From NCBI GenBank assembly GCA_949524905.1, contig CATINC010000007.1:248001-312000 (forward strand): a stretch of DNA of 64,000 nucleotides, read 5' to 3'. The notes under the pieces are model-generated. The model did no database searches. It had not been told where the DNA came from and saw only the letters and a list, made by a program, of their open reading frames with translations. The stretch comes from Opitutia bacterium UBA7350. GTDB lineage: Bacteria; Verrucomicrobiota; Verrucomicrobiia; Opitutales; Coraliomargaritaceae. Of this stretch, positions 54,681 to 64,000 are shown piece after piece (position 1 is the stretch's first letter; every line of letters begins with the position of its first letter). A program made the position numbers and the translations under genes.

Positions 54681-55457
54681 TCAGTTTGATTTGCTTTGGG
54701 AAAATACCCAGTCATAGAATTCGGCAGTGCCATAGGTTACTCGCCGTGCATTATGGCCTTCATTCGGGTAGTTACGTAGGTAGACCTTCGCGCCGCCAGC
54801 GCTTCGGATACTTCTAACGATGCGCTCTGAGTGTCCAGGGGGAACAACTTTATCAAGAGCGCCGACAAATGCAAAAACTGGGACTTTTGCTAGGTTGGCA
54901 GCCCAGTCATCGAGATCTTTTGTAACGTCCATTGGACCATTATAACCGATGCCACCAACAACAGGTACGATGGCTGCAAAATGCTCGGGGTTGTGACCGC
55001 CCCACATCCAGCTACCAAAACCTCCCATACTGTTGCCCGTTAGGTAGATACGATTTTCATCGATTGGAAGGGTCGCCTTTAGGTGCGTGAGGAGTAGATT
55101 GAGGTCGGTATGAAACCAGGTCGCCCAACCGCCATCTTTACTTTGCTGCAGGCATTGCGGAGCTACGATCAGGCAGGGACCTTTGCGGAAACGCTGTATG
55201 CCGTCGGTGAGTTGACGCACTTGGCCTTTGATCCGGAGGATATCGGTGCCTTTACCGCCACCTCCGTGCAGGTAGATCAGAAGCGGCTGCTTTGCTTGTT
55301 TTGCATTCCCTACGCGGAAGAGGAGGTATTCCGAATTTAAAGCAGTCGTTTTTTTCTGAAGGTTGGATTCGAGGCGTTCAACGGTTGGTTTTACCGGCTG
55401 AGCAAAGCTTGCCCAGAGGGGCGTTAGGAGCAGGAAAATTAGGATAGATGGTTTCAT
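54681..55457 (-). CDS. Secreted alpha/beta hydrolase (dienelactone hydrolase/esterase-like)
   Basis: Signal peptide, LLIYLHGGGGKGTD, YLTGNSMGGFGSWMWGGHNPEHFAAIVPVVGG (GxSxG), GALDKVVP, EGHNA. Confidence 0.85.
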   Translation of the reverse strand: MKPSILIFLLLTPLWASFAQPVKPTVERLESNLQKKTTALNSEYLLFRVGNAKQAKQPLLIYLHGGGGKGTDILRIKGQVRQLTDGIQRFRKGPCLIVAPQCLQQSKDGGWATWFHTDLNLLLTHLKATLPIDENRIYLTGNSMGGFGSWMWGGHNPEHFAAIVPVVGGIGYNGPMDVTKDLDDWAANLAKVPVFAFVGALDKVVPPGHSERIVRSIRSAGGAKVYLRNYPNEGHNARRVTYGTAEFYDWVFSQSKSN

Positions 55458-55472
55458 AAGGGTGAGGCTGGG

Positions 55473-55799
55473 TTATATTTTCGGTATTTTAGGGTCGTTT
55501 TTGTCAAGGATATCGGGAGCACGGGGGTCGTTTCCGGCGGTTTTGTGGTAGCGACCCGTGAGTTTGTCTTTTTCGTATTGGGTGAAGCCTTTTTGGGTAA
55601 GGTTTTTATGGTCGAGTGCTCGCTGATTAGCTTTCTCAGAGTACCGCGTATTCAGAGCGGGGCTGCCGATGACTTTGCGGATCGGTTTTCCGGTGTGGGG
55701 GTGTTTTGTGAGGGCGGGATCTGCCATGGCTTGAATGACTTCAAATTGGGGGCCCGGACTGCCGTCAGGAAGAATTTCTTGGTAAGTATAGGTTGGCAT
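55473..55799 (-). CDS. FmdB-like protein lacking zinc-ribbon cysteines
   Basis: MPTYTYQEILPDGSPGPQFEVIQAMADPALTKHPHTGKPIRKVIG aligns with FmdB MPTYEYxCxxCGHxFEVxQSMxDPPLTxCPxCGxxVxRLIG but has no cysteine. Confidence 0.65.
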   Translation of the reverse strand: MPTYTYQEILPDGSPGPQFEVIQAMADPALTKHPHTGKPIRKVIGSPALNTRYSEKANQRALDHKNLTQKGFTQYEKDKLTGRYHKTAGNDPRAPDILDKNDPKIPKI

Positions 55800-55941
55800 A
55801 AGAGATCGAGTCTAGCTGTGTGAAATGGCAGGATCTATGCTTACCATGGACTTGTAATGATACAAATTCAAATTGTAGCTTGCATGGATTGAGGGGTCTC
55901 GTAAGTTACGGCAGTTCAAAACAGATGATTCTGTAAATCAA

Positions 55942-56493
55942 ATGAGCACAGAAAGCACAACCTTAGGGTATAATAGTAAAGTGGAGGGCGAAGTGGTCGT
56001 AACCCAAGCGGATGCGGTCATTAATTGGATCCGAAAGCATTCGGTCTGGCCCATGCCAATGGGCTTGGCCTGTTGTGCGATTGAACTGATGGCGGTAGGG
56101 GCCTCTCGTTTCGATATTTCCCGTTTTGGCATGGAGGTCATGCGCTTTTCGCCTCGCCAAGCCGATTGCATGATCGTATCCGGCACGGTTACATATAAAA
56201 TGGCAGAGGTGGTGCGTCGAATATACGAGCAAATGGCGGAGCCCAAATGGGTTGTTGCCATGGGTGCCTGTGCGAGTACGGGCGGTATGTATCGTTCTTA
56301 TGCAACCCTCCAAGGGGTGGATCGGATTATACCGGTAGATGTTTATGTAAGCGGTTGTCCGCCACGCCCAGAGGCGCTGTTGGATGCTATGATTAAACTG
56401 CAAGACAAGATTGGTCGAGAGAGCTCGGTCAAAAACTTGACTGCACCGAAGGCTGTTGCTGAAAAGCCGGCCTTCGCAGGGAAGGAAGCGTAG
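55942..56493 (+). CDS. nuoB: NADH-quinone oxidoreductase subunit B
   Basis: [70 protein letters not shown]. Confidence 0.97.
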   Translation: MSTESTTLGYNSKVEGEVVVTQADAVINWIRKHSVWPMPMGLACCAIELMAVGASRFDISRFGMEVMRFSPRQADCMIVSGTVTYKMAEVVRRIYEQMAEPKWVVAMGACASTGGMYRSYATLQGVDRIIPVDVYVSGCPPRPEALLDAMIKLQDKIGRESSVKNLTAPKAVAEKPAFAGKEA

Positions 56494-56494
56494 C

Positions 56495-57106
56495 ATGAGC
56501 CAAGCGGATTTCGCATCCCTTAAGGAGCGTTTCGCTTATTTGACTGAGCGGGATTCTGCCGATCATCTGTCGGTGAATTGTCCCGCCAAGCATTTATTGG
56601 AGTTTTGCACGTCACTGCGCGACGAGCTTGGCTACGATCTCTTGTTGGATGTAACTGCGATTGATTGGGATGTACAAACCAGTCCGCGTTTTACGGGTAT
56701 TTATCACATCCTTTCGACCACGCATCACAATTATATCCGCATCGCTTCGGATTGTCTGGAAGATGCCCAGCCAAGTCTGCCAAGCCTTGCGGGGATTTTT
56801 CCAGCAGCGAACTGGCACGAGCGCGAGACGTATGATATGATGGGCATTCGTTACGAAGGTCATCCTGATTTAAAGCGTATTTTGATGTGGGAAGATTATC
56901 CTTATCATCCCTTGAGAAAGGAATTCCCGCTGGCGGGGATTGAGGTACCATTTCCTGCGGCGGATGTGGCAGAGTCTGCAAATGCTAAAGTTTTGCCCGC
57001 GCCGATGATGGGAGGACCATTTGTTTCGCCGAGTGGTGGAACTATGCGGGAAATTGAACCGCAAGCTAAGGACGAAAGTTGGACGGAAAAGGAGGAACAG
57101 CACTGA
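56495..57106 (+). CDS. nuoC: NADH-quinone oxidoreductase subunit C
   Basis: ANWHERETYDMMGIRYEGHPDLKRILMWEDYPYHPLRKEFPL. Confidence 0.95.
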   Translation: MSQADFASLKERFAYLTERDSADHLSVNCPAKHLLEFCTSLRDELGYDLLLDVTAIDWDVQTSPRFTGIYHILSTTHHNYIRIASDCLEDAQPSLPSLAGIFPAANWHERETYDMMGIRYEGHPDLKRILMWEDYPYHPLRKEFPLAGIEVPFPAADVAESANAKVLPAPMMGGPFVSPSGGTMREIEPQAKDESWTEKEEQH

Positions 57107-58344
57107 TGGCGACTACAAATGAAATTTCAATTGGAGATCTCGGCGCCCGTGCAGGTGAAGCAGAGGAAGAACTCAAGGGCGAAAGCATGGCACTTAATAT
57201 TGGGCCTTCCCACCCGACCACTCACGGAGTATTGCGACTTTTAGCCGAACTGGACGGAGATATCATCACTAAGTGTGAACCGGTCATTGGATATTTACAC
57301 CGTGGTGATGAGAAGATCGCGGAAAACATGACATATAATCAGTTCGTACCTTACACCGATCGTTTGGACTATCTCGCGCCACTGGCAAATAATGTCGCCT
57401 TTGCGATGGCGGTTGAGAAATTAGCAGCCCTAGAAGTTCCAGAGCGTTGTCAAGCGATACGGGTTTTATGCTGTGAGTTAGCGCGGATATCTTCGCACCT
57501 TTTAGGGATCGGAGTTTTTGGTATGGATGCGGGTGCTTGGACGGTCTTTATGTATACTTTTACGGAGCGCGAAAAACTTTATACCTTATTTGAAGAATTA
57601 ACAGGTGCGCGATTTACCACGAGTTACACCCGCATTGGGGGCGTGGCGCGCGATATACCTGAAGGCTGGCTCGGTCGCGTAACGGATTTTATCAATGGGG
57701 TGCTCCCGGTATTGGACGAGATTGATAAATTGCTCACTCGTAATCGTATTTTCGTAGATCGTACCCAAGGAATAGGAACAATCTCTCGCGAAGACGCAAT
57801 TGCTTACGGTCTGACGGGTCCAAACCTGCGCGCTTCGGGCGTGGATCTCGACCTGCGCAAGGACAAGCCCTACCTGGGCTATGAAAATTACGATTTTGAT
57901 GTGCCAGTAGGGACGACGGGCGATTGCTATGATCGTTATTTGCTTCGTGCCGAAGAGGTTCGCCAGTCCGTGTGTATTATACGCCAAGTGATTGATACTA
58001 TCCCAGATGGAAGTTTCTACGCCGAGGACGCCAAGCGTATATTTTCTCCACCAAAGGAAAAAGTGCTCACTAGTATGGAGGCGTTGATTCAAAATTTTAT
58101 GATCACCACCGAAGGGCCACAGATACCTGCGGGGGAAGCCTACTTTGAGGCGGAAAACCCGAAAGGGGCGCTTGGTTTTTACGTAGTTTCTAAGGGTGGA
58201 GGCGTACCTTATCGCCTTAAGATACGTGGGCCTTCTTTTTGCTCGCTCAGCATCTTGGACAAACTTGTGCCGGGGCATTACATGACGGATATTACGGTCA
58301 TACTCGGCTCCTTGGATTTTGTGATGGGGGAATGTGATCGCTAA
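57106..58344 (+). CDS. nuoD: NADH-quinone oxidoreductase subunit D
   Basis: LNIGPSHPTTHGVLRLLAELDGDIITKCEPVIGYLHRGDEKIAENMTYNQFVPYTDRLDYLAP, ITVILGSLDFVMGECDR. Confidence 0.97.
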   Translation: MATTNEISIGDLGARAGEAEEELKGESMALNIGPSHPTTHGVLRLLAELDGDIITKCEPVIGYLHRGDEKIAENMTYNQFVPYTDRLDYLAPLANNVAFAMAVEKLAALEVPERCQAIRVLCCELARISSHLLGIGVFGMDAGAWTVFMYTFTEREKLYTLFEELTGARFTTSYTRIGGVARDIPEGWLGRVTDFINGVLPVLDEIDKLLTRNRIFVDRTQGIGTISREDAIAYGLTGPNLRASGVDLDLRKDKPYLGYENYDFDVPVGTTGDCYDRYLLRAEEVRQSVCIIRQVIDTIPDGSFYAEDAKRIFSPPKEKVLTSMEALIQNFMITTEGPQIPAGEAYFEAENPKGALGFYVVSKGGGVPYRLKIRGPSFCSLSILDKLVPGHYMTDITVILGSLDFVMGECDR

Positions 58345-58356
58345 ATTTTAAAAGTT

Positions 58357-58836
58357 ATGGAGCTAAAACCCGAAACCCTGGAAAAGATTGACCGCCTAGT
58401 GCCGCGTTATCCCGTGAAACGTAGTGCGGCGCTTCCGCTCTGTCATCTGGTGCAGGAAGATCTGGGCTATCTTTCGGATGAGGCAATTGAATGGATTGCA
58501 GAACGCCTTGAATTGGAACCGATCAATATCGCTGAGATCGTGACTTTTTACCCAATGTTGCGCCGTGAACCGACCGGTGAATACCACGTTCGCGTATGCC
58601 GCACCTTGCCCTGTGCTCTTGGGGGAGCCTATCAGACTTGTCGCCGTTTGGAGGAAGCCTTAAATGTGAAAGTTGGGCATACCAGTGAAGACGGAAAGGT
58701 AACCCTGGAATTTGTGGAGTGCCATGCGGATTGCGGCAAAGCTCCAGTCGTGATGGTCGGGGAGACGGAGTACACTGAGGTCGGACTAGAAGCGGCGGAT
58801 TCTATGGCAGAGAAAATCAAAAACGGAACCCTGTAA
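58357..58836 (+). CDS. nuoE: NADH-quinone oxidoreductase subunit E
   Basis: TFYPMLRREPTGEYHVRVCRTLPCALGGA, TLEFVECHADCGKAPVVMV. Confidence 0.95.
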   Translation: MELKPETLEKIDRLVPRYPVKRSAALPLCHLVQEDLGYLSDEAIEWIAERLELEPINIAEIVTFYPMLRREPTGEYHVRVCRTLPCALGGAYQTCRRLEEALNVKVGHTSEDGKVTLEFVECHADCGKAPVVMVGETEYTEVGLEAADSMAEKIKNGTL

Positions 58837-58848
58837 TTATTTCTTGAG

Positions 58849-60213
58849 ATGGCAATGGAAGAACAACGACTGATTTTTAAGCACATTGATGCTCCGGGTT
58901 ATACCCATGATATAGATTGCTACCTTAAGCACGGTGGTTACGAGCAATTAAAAAAAGCGGTTACCATGAAACCCGAAGACATCTGCGCAGAAGTCACTGC
59001 TTCTGGAGTACGTGGGCGGGGCGGGGCGGGGTTTCCGGCTGGAGTAAAATGGAAATTTCTCGACCGCAAGTCCGGCAAACCAATCTATTTGATCTGCAAT
59101 GCCGATGAGTCCGAACCAGGAACTTTCAAAGATCGGCAGATCATTCACAAAGATCCTCATCAATTGATTGAAGGGATGCTATGTTCGGCTTTTGCGATTC
59201 AGGCTCAGCTTGCCTTTATCTATATTCGAGGGGAGTTCTTTGAGGGTTATCGTATCTTGGAAGAGGCCATTGAGGAGGCGCGCGCCAAGAATTTACTGGG
59301 GGACAATATACTCGGCTCGGGGTATTCTTGTGATATCATAGTTCATCGCGGAGCCGGAGCTTACATTTGCGGTGAGGAAACCGGATTGATTGAATCCCTT
59401 GAAGGTAACCGCGCTAACCCACGCATCAAACCACCTTATTTTCCTGCTGCTCTCGGCTTGTACCAATGCCCTACTATCGTGAACAACGTTGAAACGCTCT
59501 GTGATGTGAAACACATCATTGAAATGGGAGGCGAAGCTTTTTCTAAAATCGGCACTCCTGGAAACACGGGTACTCGGATCTGGTGCGTTTCGGGTCACGT
59601 GCAAAAACCGGGTTACTATGAATTTCCGTGTGCGGCGCTCACTTTGGGGGAGTTGATTCACGATGTCTGCGGTGGCCTCCAACCGGGGCGTAAATTAAAA
59701 GCAGTCATTCCTGGTGGTTCCTCATCTAAGATTTTACGTGCCGATGAACGCTTTAAAGGCAAGCTCAAGGACGGAACCGAGTTTGATTGGGGCATTGAGG
59801 ATATCCCAATGGATTTTGATAGCCTTGCAGCGGTAGGATCGATGTCTGGATCGGGTGGGGTGATCATTATGGATGATTCCACCGACATGGTGGAAGCACT
59901 TGCCAACATCAATTATTTCTATGCGCACGAAAGTTGCGGCCAATGCACTCCGTGCCGAGAGGGTGTTCCCTGGATGCGGAAAGTGACCGCTCGCATGTGC
60001 GCTGGGGAAGCTCGCGAAGAGGATGCTGACTTGTTGAATGACATCGCAGACCAGATCGCGGGGCGTACGATTTGCGCTTTTGGGGAGGCTGCTGCTTGGC
60101 CGGTTCAAAGCTTCATCGCAAAATTTAAGGACGAGTTTGTTGAGAAAGCGAAAGCGCAGGCATCTCGCCGCAAAGAAGGTAAACCTGCGGCTACCGAGAC
60201 CACTTTGATTTAA
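58849..60213 (+). CDS. nuoF: NADH-quinone oxidoreductase subunit F
   Basis: GVRGRGGAGFPAGVKWKF, CNADESEPGTFKDRQI, YICGEETGLIESLEGNR, ESCGQCTPCREG. Confidence 0.97.
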   Translation: MAMEEQRLIFKHIDAPGYTHDIDCYLKHGGYEQLKKAVTMKPEDICAEVTASGVRGRGGAGFPAGVKWKFLDRKSGKPIYLICNADESEPGTFKDRQIIHKDPHQLIEGMLCSAFAIQAQLAFIYIRGEFFEGYRILEEAIEEARAKNLLGDNILGSGYSCDIIVHRGAGAYICGEETGLIESLEGNRANPRIKPPYFPAALGLYQCPTIVNNVETLCDVKHIIEMGGEAFSKIGTPGNTGTRIWCVSGHVQKPGYYEFPCAALTLGELIHDVCGGLQPGRKLKAVIPGGSSSKILRADERFKGKLKDGTEFDWGIEDIPMDFDSLAAVGSMSGSGGVIIMDDSTDMVEALANINYFYAHESCGQCTPCREGVPWMRKVTARMCAGEAREEDADLLNDIADQIAGRTICAFGEAAAWPVQSFIAKFKDEFVEKAKAQASRRKEGKPAATETTLI

Positions 60214-60214
60214 A

Positions 60215-61930
60215 ATGAGCGTAAACGGCACCAGTGAAATGATTACCATCAACCTTGACGGACACGAGGTTGAGGTTCCGAAGGGGATGAATGCTATCGA
60301 AGCCGCTAAGCTTCATGGGAAGGAAATCCCACATTATTGTTATCACCCAAAGCTTTCCATTGCAGGTAATTGCCGGATGTGTCTCATCGAAATGGGTATG
60401 CCCATGCGTGATCGAGGTTCGGGTGAGCCTATCCTTGATGATAATGGAATTCAGAAAATTGGCTGGAGCCCAAAGCCTGTAATTGGCTGCGCTACGGATG
60501 TAAGCCCTGGGATGCATCTGCGTACCGATTCAAAATCTGTTAAGGAAGCACGTAATGGAGTTACCGAATTTCTTCTAATCAATCACCCTCTGGATTGCCC
60601 AATTTGTGATCAGGCTGGGGAGTGTCGTTTGCAGGAATTTTCGGCTGATCATGGACGCGGGTACAGTCGCTTCATAGAGGATAAAAATGTGAAGCCTAAG
60701 CGCACAGTGCTGGGTCCTCGTGTTACGCTCGATGATGAACGTTGTATTCTTTGCTCACGTTGTGTGCGTTTCTCGCAAGAGGTTGCTAAAGATGACGTGC
60801 TTGGGTTCGTTGATCGCGGAACTTACTCCACGCTTACTTGCTATCCCGGTAAGGAACTAGCAAACAACTACTCGCTCAACACAGTAGATATTTGCCCGGT
60901 GGGTGCCCTAACCAGCACGGATTTCCGTTTCAAGATGCGGGTGTGGTTTCTTAAGCGTACTAATAGTATATGTACAGAGAGTAGTGTTGGCGCTAACACC
61001 ACTGTTTGGAGTAGAGAAGGAAAAATTTACCGTATCACCCCACGTCGCAACGATGCCGTCAATGATACCTGGATGACCGATAGTGGTCGTGATTTATTCA
61101 AACCCTATGAGTCTGATAACCGCCTCACGCACTACACTGTGGATGGGGTACATAAAAGCCCAGAAGTGACTGCAAAAGCAGCTGCGGATATCCTCGCAGC
61201 AGGATCGGTGGCGATTATTGCTTCTGCTCACAGTACGGTTGAAGAACAATTTTTGTTGCGGGAAATTGCCCAAGAAACCGAAGCATCTGTTTCCCTTGTT
61301 AAGCATGAAGGGGACGGGGACGGTATCTTGCTTTCTGAAGATCGCAGCCCCAATATGCGAGGTGCTTTGCTAAATGGACTGATTGCGGACTTGCCGGCGG
61401 ATGATTTGTCATCGCTGGCATCTCAGATAGCAGCAGGTACAGTTAAGACCCTTTTGATTGTTAATGAAGGTCTGGAGAGGCTGGGGCTTTCCGAGTCTCA
61501 TTTATCACAGGTTAAGGTAATTTACCTTGGCGCTTTTGCAAATGCGGTTAGCCAGAATGCAGAGGTTGTGATTCCATCACTCAGTGTTTTTGAAAAGGAT
61601 GGAAGTTTTGTGAACCAAAACTTTCGTCTACAGAAATTTTTTAGTGCGGTGCCTGGCCCACGTGGTTTGATTTCGGAATCAGGTTTTTTGGCGATGGTTG
61701 TAGCAGGTTTGGCAAATGAGCAAGCGAGGTCATTCGGCATTGCGCAACTCTGGGATAAAATAGGTCAATGCGACGGGGTCTTTCATGGATTAAATTGGCA
61801 AAAGATTCCGGATGAAGGTTTGGCCTTGGATGCGGGAGCGATCGCAGATCTTAATTTTGTGGAAACCAAAAATCTAAAATATAATCCTGCATCACCGAAA
61901 CTGGTAGAGATCGATAGCTCTGGAATCTGA
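60215..61930 (+). CDS. nuoG: NADH-quinone oxidoreductase subunit G (short form)
   Basis: 2Fe-2S domain HYCYHPKLSIAGNCRMCLIE, HPLDCPICDQAGECRLQE, CILCSRCVRF, DICPVGALT. Confidence 0.94.
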   Translation: MSVNGTSEMITINLDGHEVEVPKGMNAIEAAKLHGKEIPHYCYHPKLSIAGNCRMCLIEMGMPMRDRGSGEPILDDNGIQKIGWSPKPVIGCATDVSPGMHLRTDSKSVKEARNGVTEFLLINHPLDCPICDQAGECRLQEFSADHGRGYSRFIEDKNVKPKRTVLGPRVTLDDERCILCSRCVRFSQEVAKDDVLGFVDRGTYSTLTCYPGKELANNYSLNTVDICPVGALTSTDFRFKMRVWFLKRTNSICTESSVGANTTVWSREGKIYRITPRRNDAVNDTWMTDSGRDLFKPYESDNRLTHYTVDGVHKSPEVTAKAAADILAAGSVAIIASAHSTVEEQFLLREIAQETEASVSLVKHEGDGDGILLSEDRSPNMRGALLNGLIADLPADDLSSLASQIAAGTVKTLLIVNEGLERLGLSESHLSQVKVIYLGAFANAVSQNAEVVIPSLSVFEKDGSFVNQNFRLQKFFSAVPGPRGLISESGFLAMVVAGLANEQARSFGIAQLWDKIGQCDGVFHGLNWQKIPDEGLALDAGAIADLNFVETKNLKYNPASPKLVEIDSSGI

Positions 61931-61945
61931 ATTAATTAAGAAATA

Positions 61946-63052
61946 ATGACTTTATTTGAGACATGGCTGCCGCTGATTTTACCGGTAATTTTCGCATTGT
62001 TGATGATTTCGGTCTTCATGGGGATGTGTGCCTATGCAGTTTTAGCGGAGCGTAAAATCTGCAGTTATATTCAGGGTCGCGTCGGACCTAATCGTACCCG
62101 TTTACCTTTGATTGGAGATGTACCGATATTAGGTGACTTTCTTACTGGATTAGGACTTTTCCAACCAGCCGCTGACGGCCTGAAGTTTCTTTTTAAAGAA
62201 GAGATCACACCTGGCCACGTAAAACTAGGTTATTATTACCTTGCCCCTATCATAGCTCTGACACCTGCGCTCACGACGATGGTTGTGCTTCCCTTTGGCC
62301 GTTACATCGATGATGCTGGAGTGGTTCACCCATTAGCACTTGCAAACCTAGATGTGGGCTTTCTCTTCATCCTGGCGATTTCCTCCTTGGGTGTTTACGG
62401 GATTGTGCTGGCGGGTTGGGCTTCTAATTCTAAGTACCCTTTTTTGGGAGCTATCCGTTCTTCTGCTCAAATGATCTCTTATGAGCTTGCGCTTGGAGTT
62501 TCCATTTTACCGGTCTTCATGTGGGCGGCAGCGCCTGGCTCAGATTATGGCATGAGCCTTTTTGGGGTCGTTCAATCTCAGGAGACGCTCTGGCTTATTA
62601 TATGGCAACCGCTTTCCGCATTGATTTTTTTGGTGGCTATTTTTGCAGAAACAAATCGCTTGCCGTTTGATATGGCGGAGTCGGAAACGGACCTTGTTGG
62701 TGGTTTTCATACCGAATACGGAGCCTTTAAGTTTGGGATCTTTTTTGTAGCAGAGTATGCCCACATCATCATGGGTTCGGCGATCTTTGTACTCCTTTTT
62801 GTGGGTGGATGGCATTTCTTGCCAGGATTGCCCGACCCTTGGCCCGCTGGTATTACCGGAGCGATCCTTTCAGCACTCTGGTTTTTAGCCAAAGTAGGCG
62901 TGATGGTTTTTTTCTTTATATGGATTCGCTGGACACTTCCGCGTTTTCGCTACGACCAAGTGATGACCCTCGGTTGGAAAATCCTGCTACCACTTGCAGT
63001 GGGCAATCTTGTTTTTAATACGCTATTGATCGCCCTTATTGATGTACTATAA
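61946..63052 (+). CDS. nuoH: NADH-quinone oxidoreductase subunit H
   Basis: LAERKICSYIQGRVGPNRT, DGLKFLFKEE, AETNRLPFDMAESETDLVGGFHTEYGAFKFG. Confidence 0.96.
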   Translation: MTLFETWLPLILPVIFALLMISVFMGMCAYAVLAERKICSYIQGRVGPNRTRLPLIGDVPILGDFLTGLGLFQPAADGLKFLFKEEITPGHVKLGYYYLAPIIALTPALTTMVVLPFGRYIDDAGVVHPLALANLDVGFLFILAISSLGVYGIVLAGWASNSKYPFLGAIRSSAQMISYELALGVSILPVFMWAAAPGSDYGMSLFGVVQSQETLWLIIWQPLSALIFLVAIFAETNRLPFDMAESETDLVGGFHTEYGAFKFGIFFVAEYAHIIMGSAIFVLLFVGGWHFLPGLPDPWPAGITGAILSALWFLAKVGVMVFFFIWIRWTLPRFRYDQVMTLGWKILLPLAVGNLVFNTLLIALIDVL

Positions 63053-63064
63053 CTGCTACGAATC

Positions 63065-63616
63065 ATGGCTACTACAAAAGTAATTGAACGCAAACCATTG
63101 ACCTTTGCTGAGAAGACTTTTCTTCCGCAAATCGCGACCGGTCTGAAGACGACTTTTGGCAATATGTTGAAAAAACCGATCACGCTGCAATATCCGGAGG
63201 AGCGACCGGTAATTCCTGAAAATTACCGAGGTGTTCCGACCCTGGTTAAGGATCCCAACGGTCGGGAGAAATGTGTTTCCTGTCAACTTTGTGAATTCGT
63301 ATGCCCACCAAAGGCTATCCGTATTACTCCGGGTGAAATTGACGCGGAGTCGGAACCGGATCGGGCACACGTCGAGAAGGCTCCCCAAGAATTTGAAATC
63401 AATATGCTACGCTGTATCTATTGCGGATTTTGTGAGGAGGTTTGCCCGGAAGAGGCGATTTACTTGCAGGATGTCTTTTCGCTTTCTGGATACAGTCGTG
63501 AAGAGATGATCAATAAAAAGGCTAAGCTTTATGAGTTGGGTGGAACTCTGCCGGATAAACATTACAAGTGGGACAAAAAGAAAGCTGCAGAATTAGGCGG
63601 CAATCCTGAACACTGA
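63065..63616 (+). CDS. nuoI: NADH-quinone oxidoreductase subunit I
   Basis: Two 4Fe-4S motifs CVSCQLCEFVCPPKAI and CIYCGFCEEVCPEEAI. Confidence 0.96.
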   Translation: MATTKVIERKPLTFAEKTFLPQIATGLKTTFGNMLKKPITLQYPEERPVIPENYRGVPTLVKDPNGREKCVSCQLCEFVCPPKAIRITPGEIDAESEPDRAHVEKAPQEFEINMLRCIYCGFCEEVCPEEAIYLQDVFSLSGYSREEMINKKAKLYELGGTLPDKHYKWDKKKAAELGGNPEH

Positions 63617-63623
63617 GACTAGC

Positions 63624-64000
63624 ATGGCAGATTTACTATTTTATCTCTTTGCAGCCATTACGCTGATCTCAGCTTTGGCAATGGTTCTGCTGCCCAATGC
63701 CGTAAACGGTGCGATGTGTATGATTGTTTCCTTTTTGGGAACGGCCGCTTTGTTTGTACTTTTGGATGCTTATTTTTTGGCGATCCTACAGGTGCTTGTT
63801 TATGCAGGCGCGGTGATGGTGCTCTTTCTTTTTATCATAATGCTTTTAAATGTAGACGAGGAGGCTCCGCGAGCGAAGCCTGCCAAGCTCAGTATTTTTG
63901 CCGCGTTATCGGGTTTTACAATTCTCTCCGTTCTTGTAGTCAGCCTTTTTAATAATCCCTCGGCATTGCCAGAGCCACCAGTGATTGAAGTTGCTGAAAA
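63624..64000 (+). CDS. nuoJ: NADH-quinone oxidoreductase subunit J (partial, runs off the window end)
   Basis: Manual translation MADLLFYLFAAITLISALAMVLLPNAVNGAMCMIVSFLGTAALFVLLDAYFLAILQVLVYAGAVMVLFLFIIMLLN... Confidence 0.92.
   Translation, partial: MADLLFYLFAAITLISALAMVLLPNAVNGAMCMIVSFLGTAALFVLLDAYFLAILQVLVYAGAVMVLFLFIIMLLNVDEEAPRAKPAKLSIFAALSGFTILSVLVVSLFNNPSALPEPPVIEVAE

Noticed and set aside
57598-58278. 226-aa antisense ORF over nuoD
   Set aside because: Long antisense ORF created by codon bias of nuoD; no family resemblance.

Overview
This 64 kb window is a gene-dense bacterial chromosome segment. Gene content and protein style suggest Verrucomicrobiota, Opitutae-like; this is inference, as no rRNA is present. 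Most of it is housekeeping. Main blocks, in order: a GldA/F/G-type ABC exporter; rnd, a signal-peptide Ni-superoxide dismutase and rsmI; pgi, ilvD, scpB, pheA, a DEAD-box helicase, prc, rhomboid and glyS; a phoU-pstBAC-pstS phosphate locus; RNase P RNA and rpsT; pyrE; an lptF-pabB-pabC-folP-folB-folK folate operon ending in SelW-like and SMUG1-like genes; panD, a Fur-family regulator and a BtuF-like lipoprotein; tRNA-Gly(TCC); an mlaE-F-D-C-A locus; sufE, eno, purU, carB, rlmN and msrA; tRNA-Leu(TAA); two tandem amtB-glnK pairs; and a nuoB-to-nuoJ operon cut by the window end. I found no CRISPR array, transposase, prophage or obvious defence island, and no convincing entirely new multi-gene system. 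The best second-look items are: a membrane-protein pseudogene beside pstS with one nonsense codon and one A-tract frameshift; PstC and PstA with large extra extracytoplasmic regions; a Pho-box-like 11-bp-period repeat nearly abutting the pstS start; a sigma-54 promoter upstream of amtB; a Ni-SOD whose His1 would be exposed by signal peptidase; a histone-H1-like tail fused to a putative carbohydrate-binding fold; several very small genes absent from the ORF track (57, 50 and 31 aa); a TatD remnant; and an MlaA without a lipobox.
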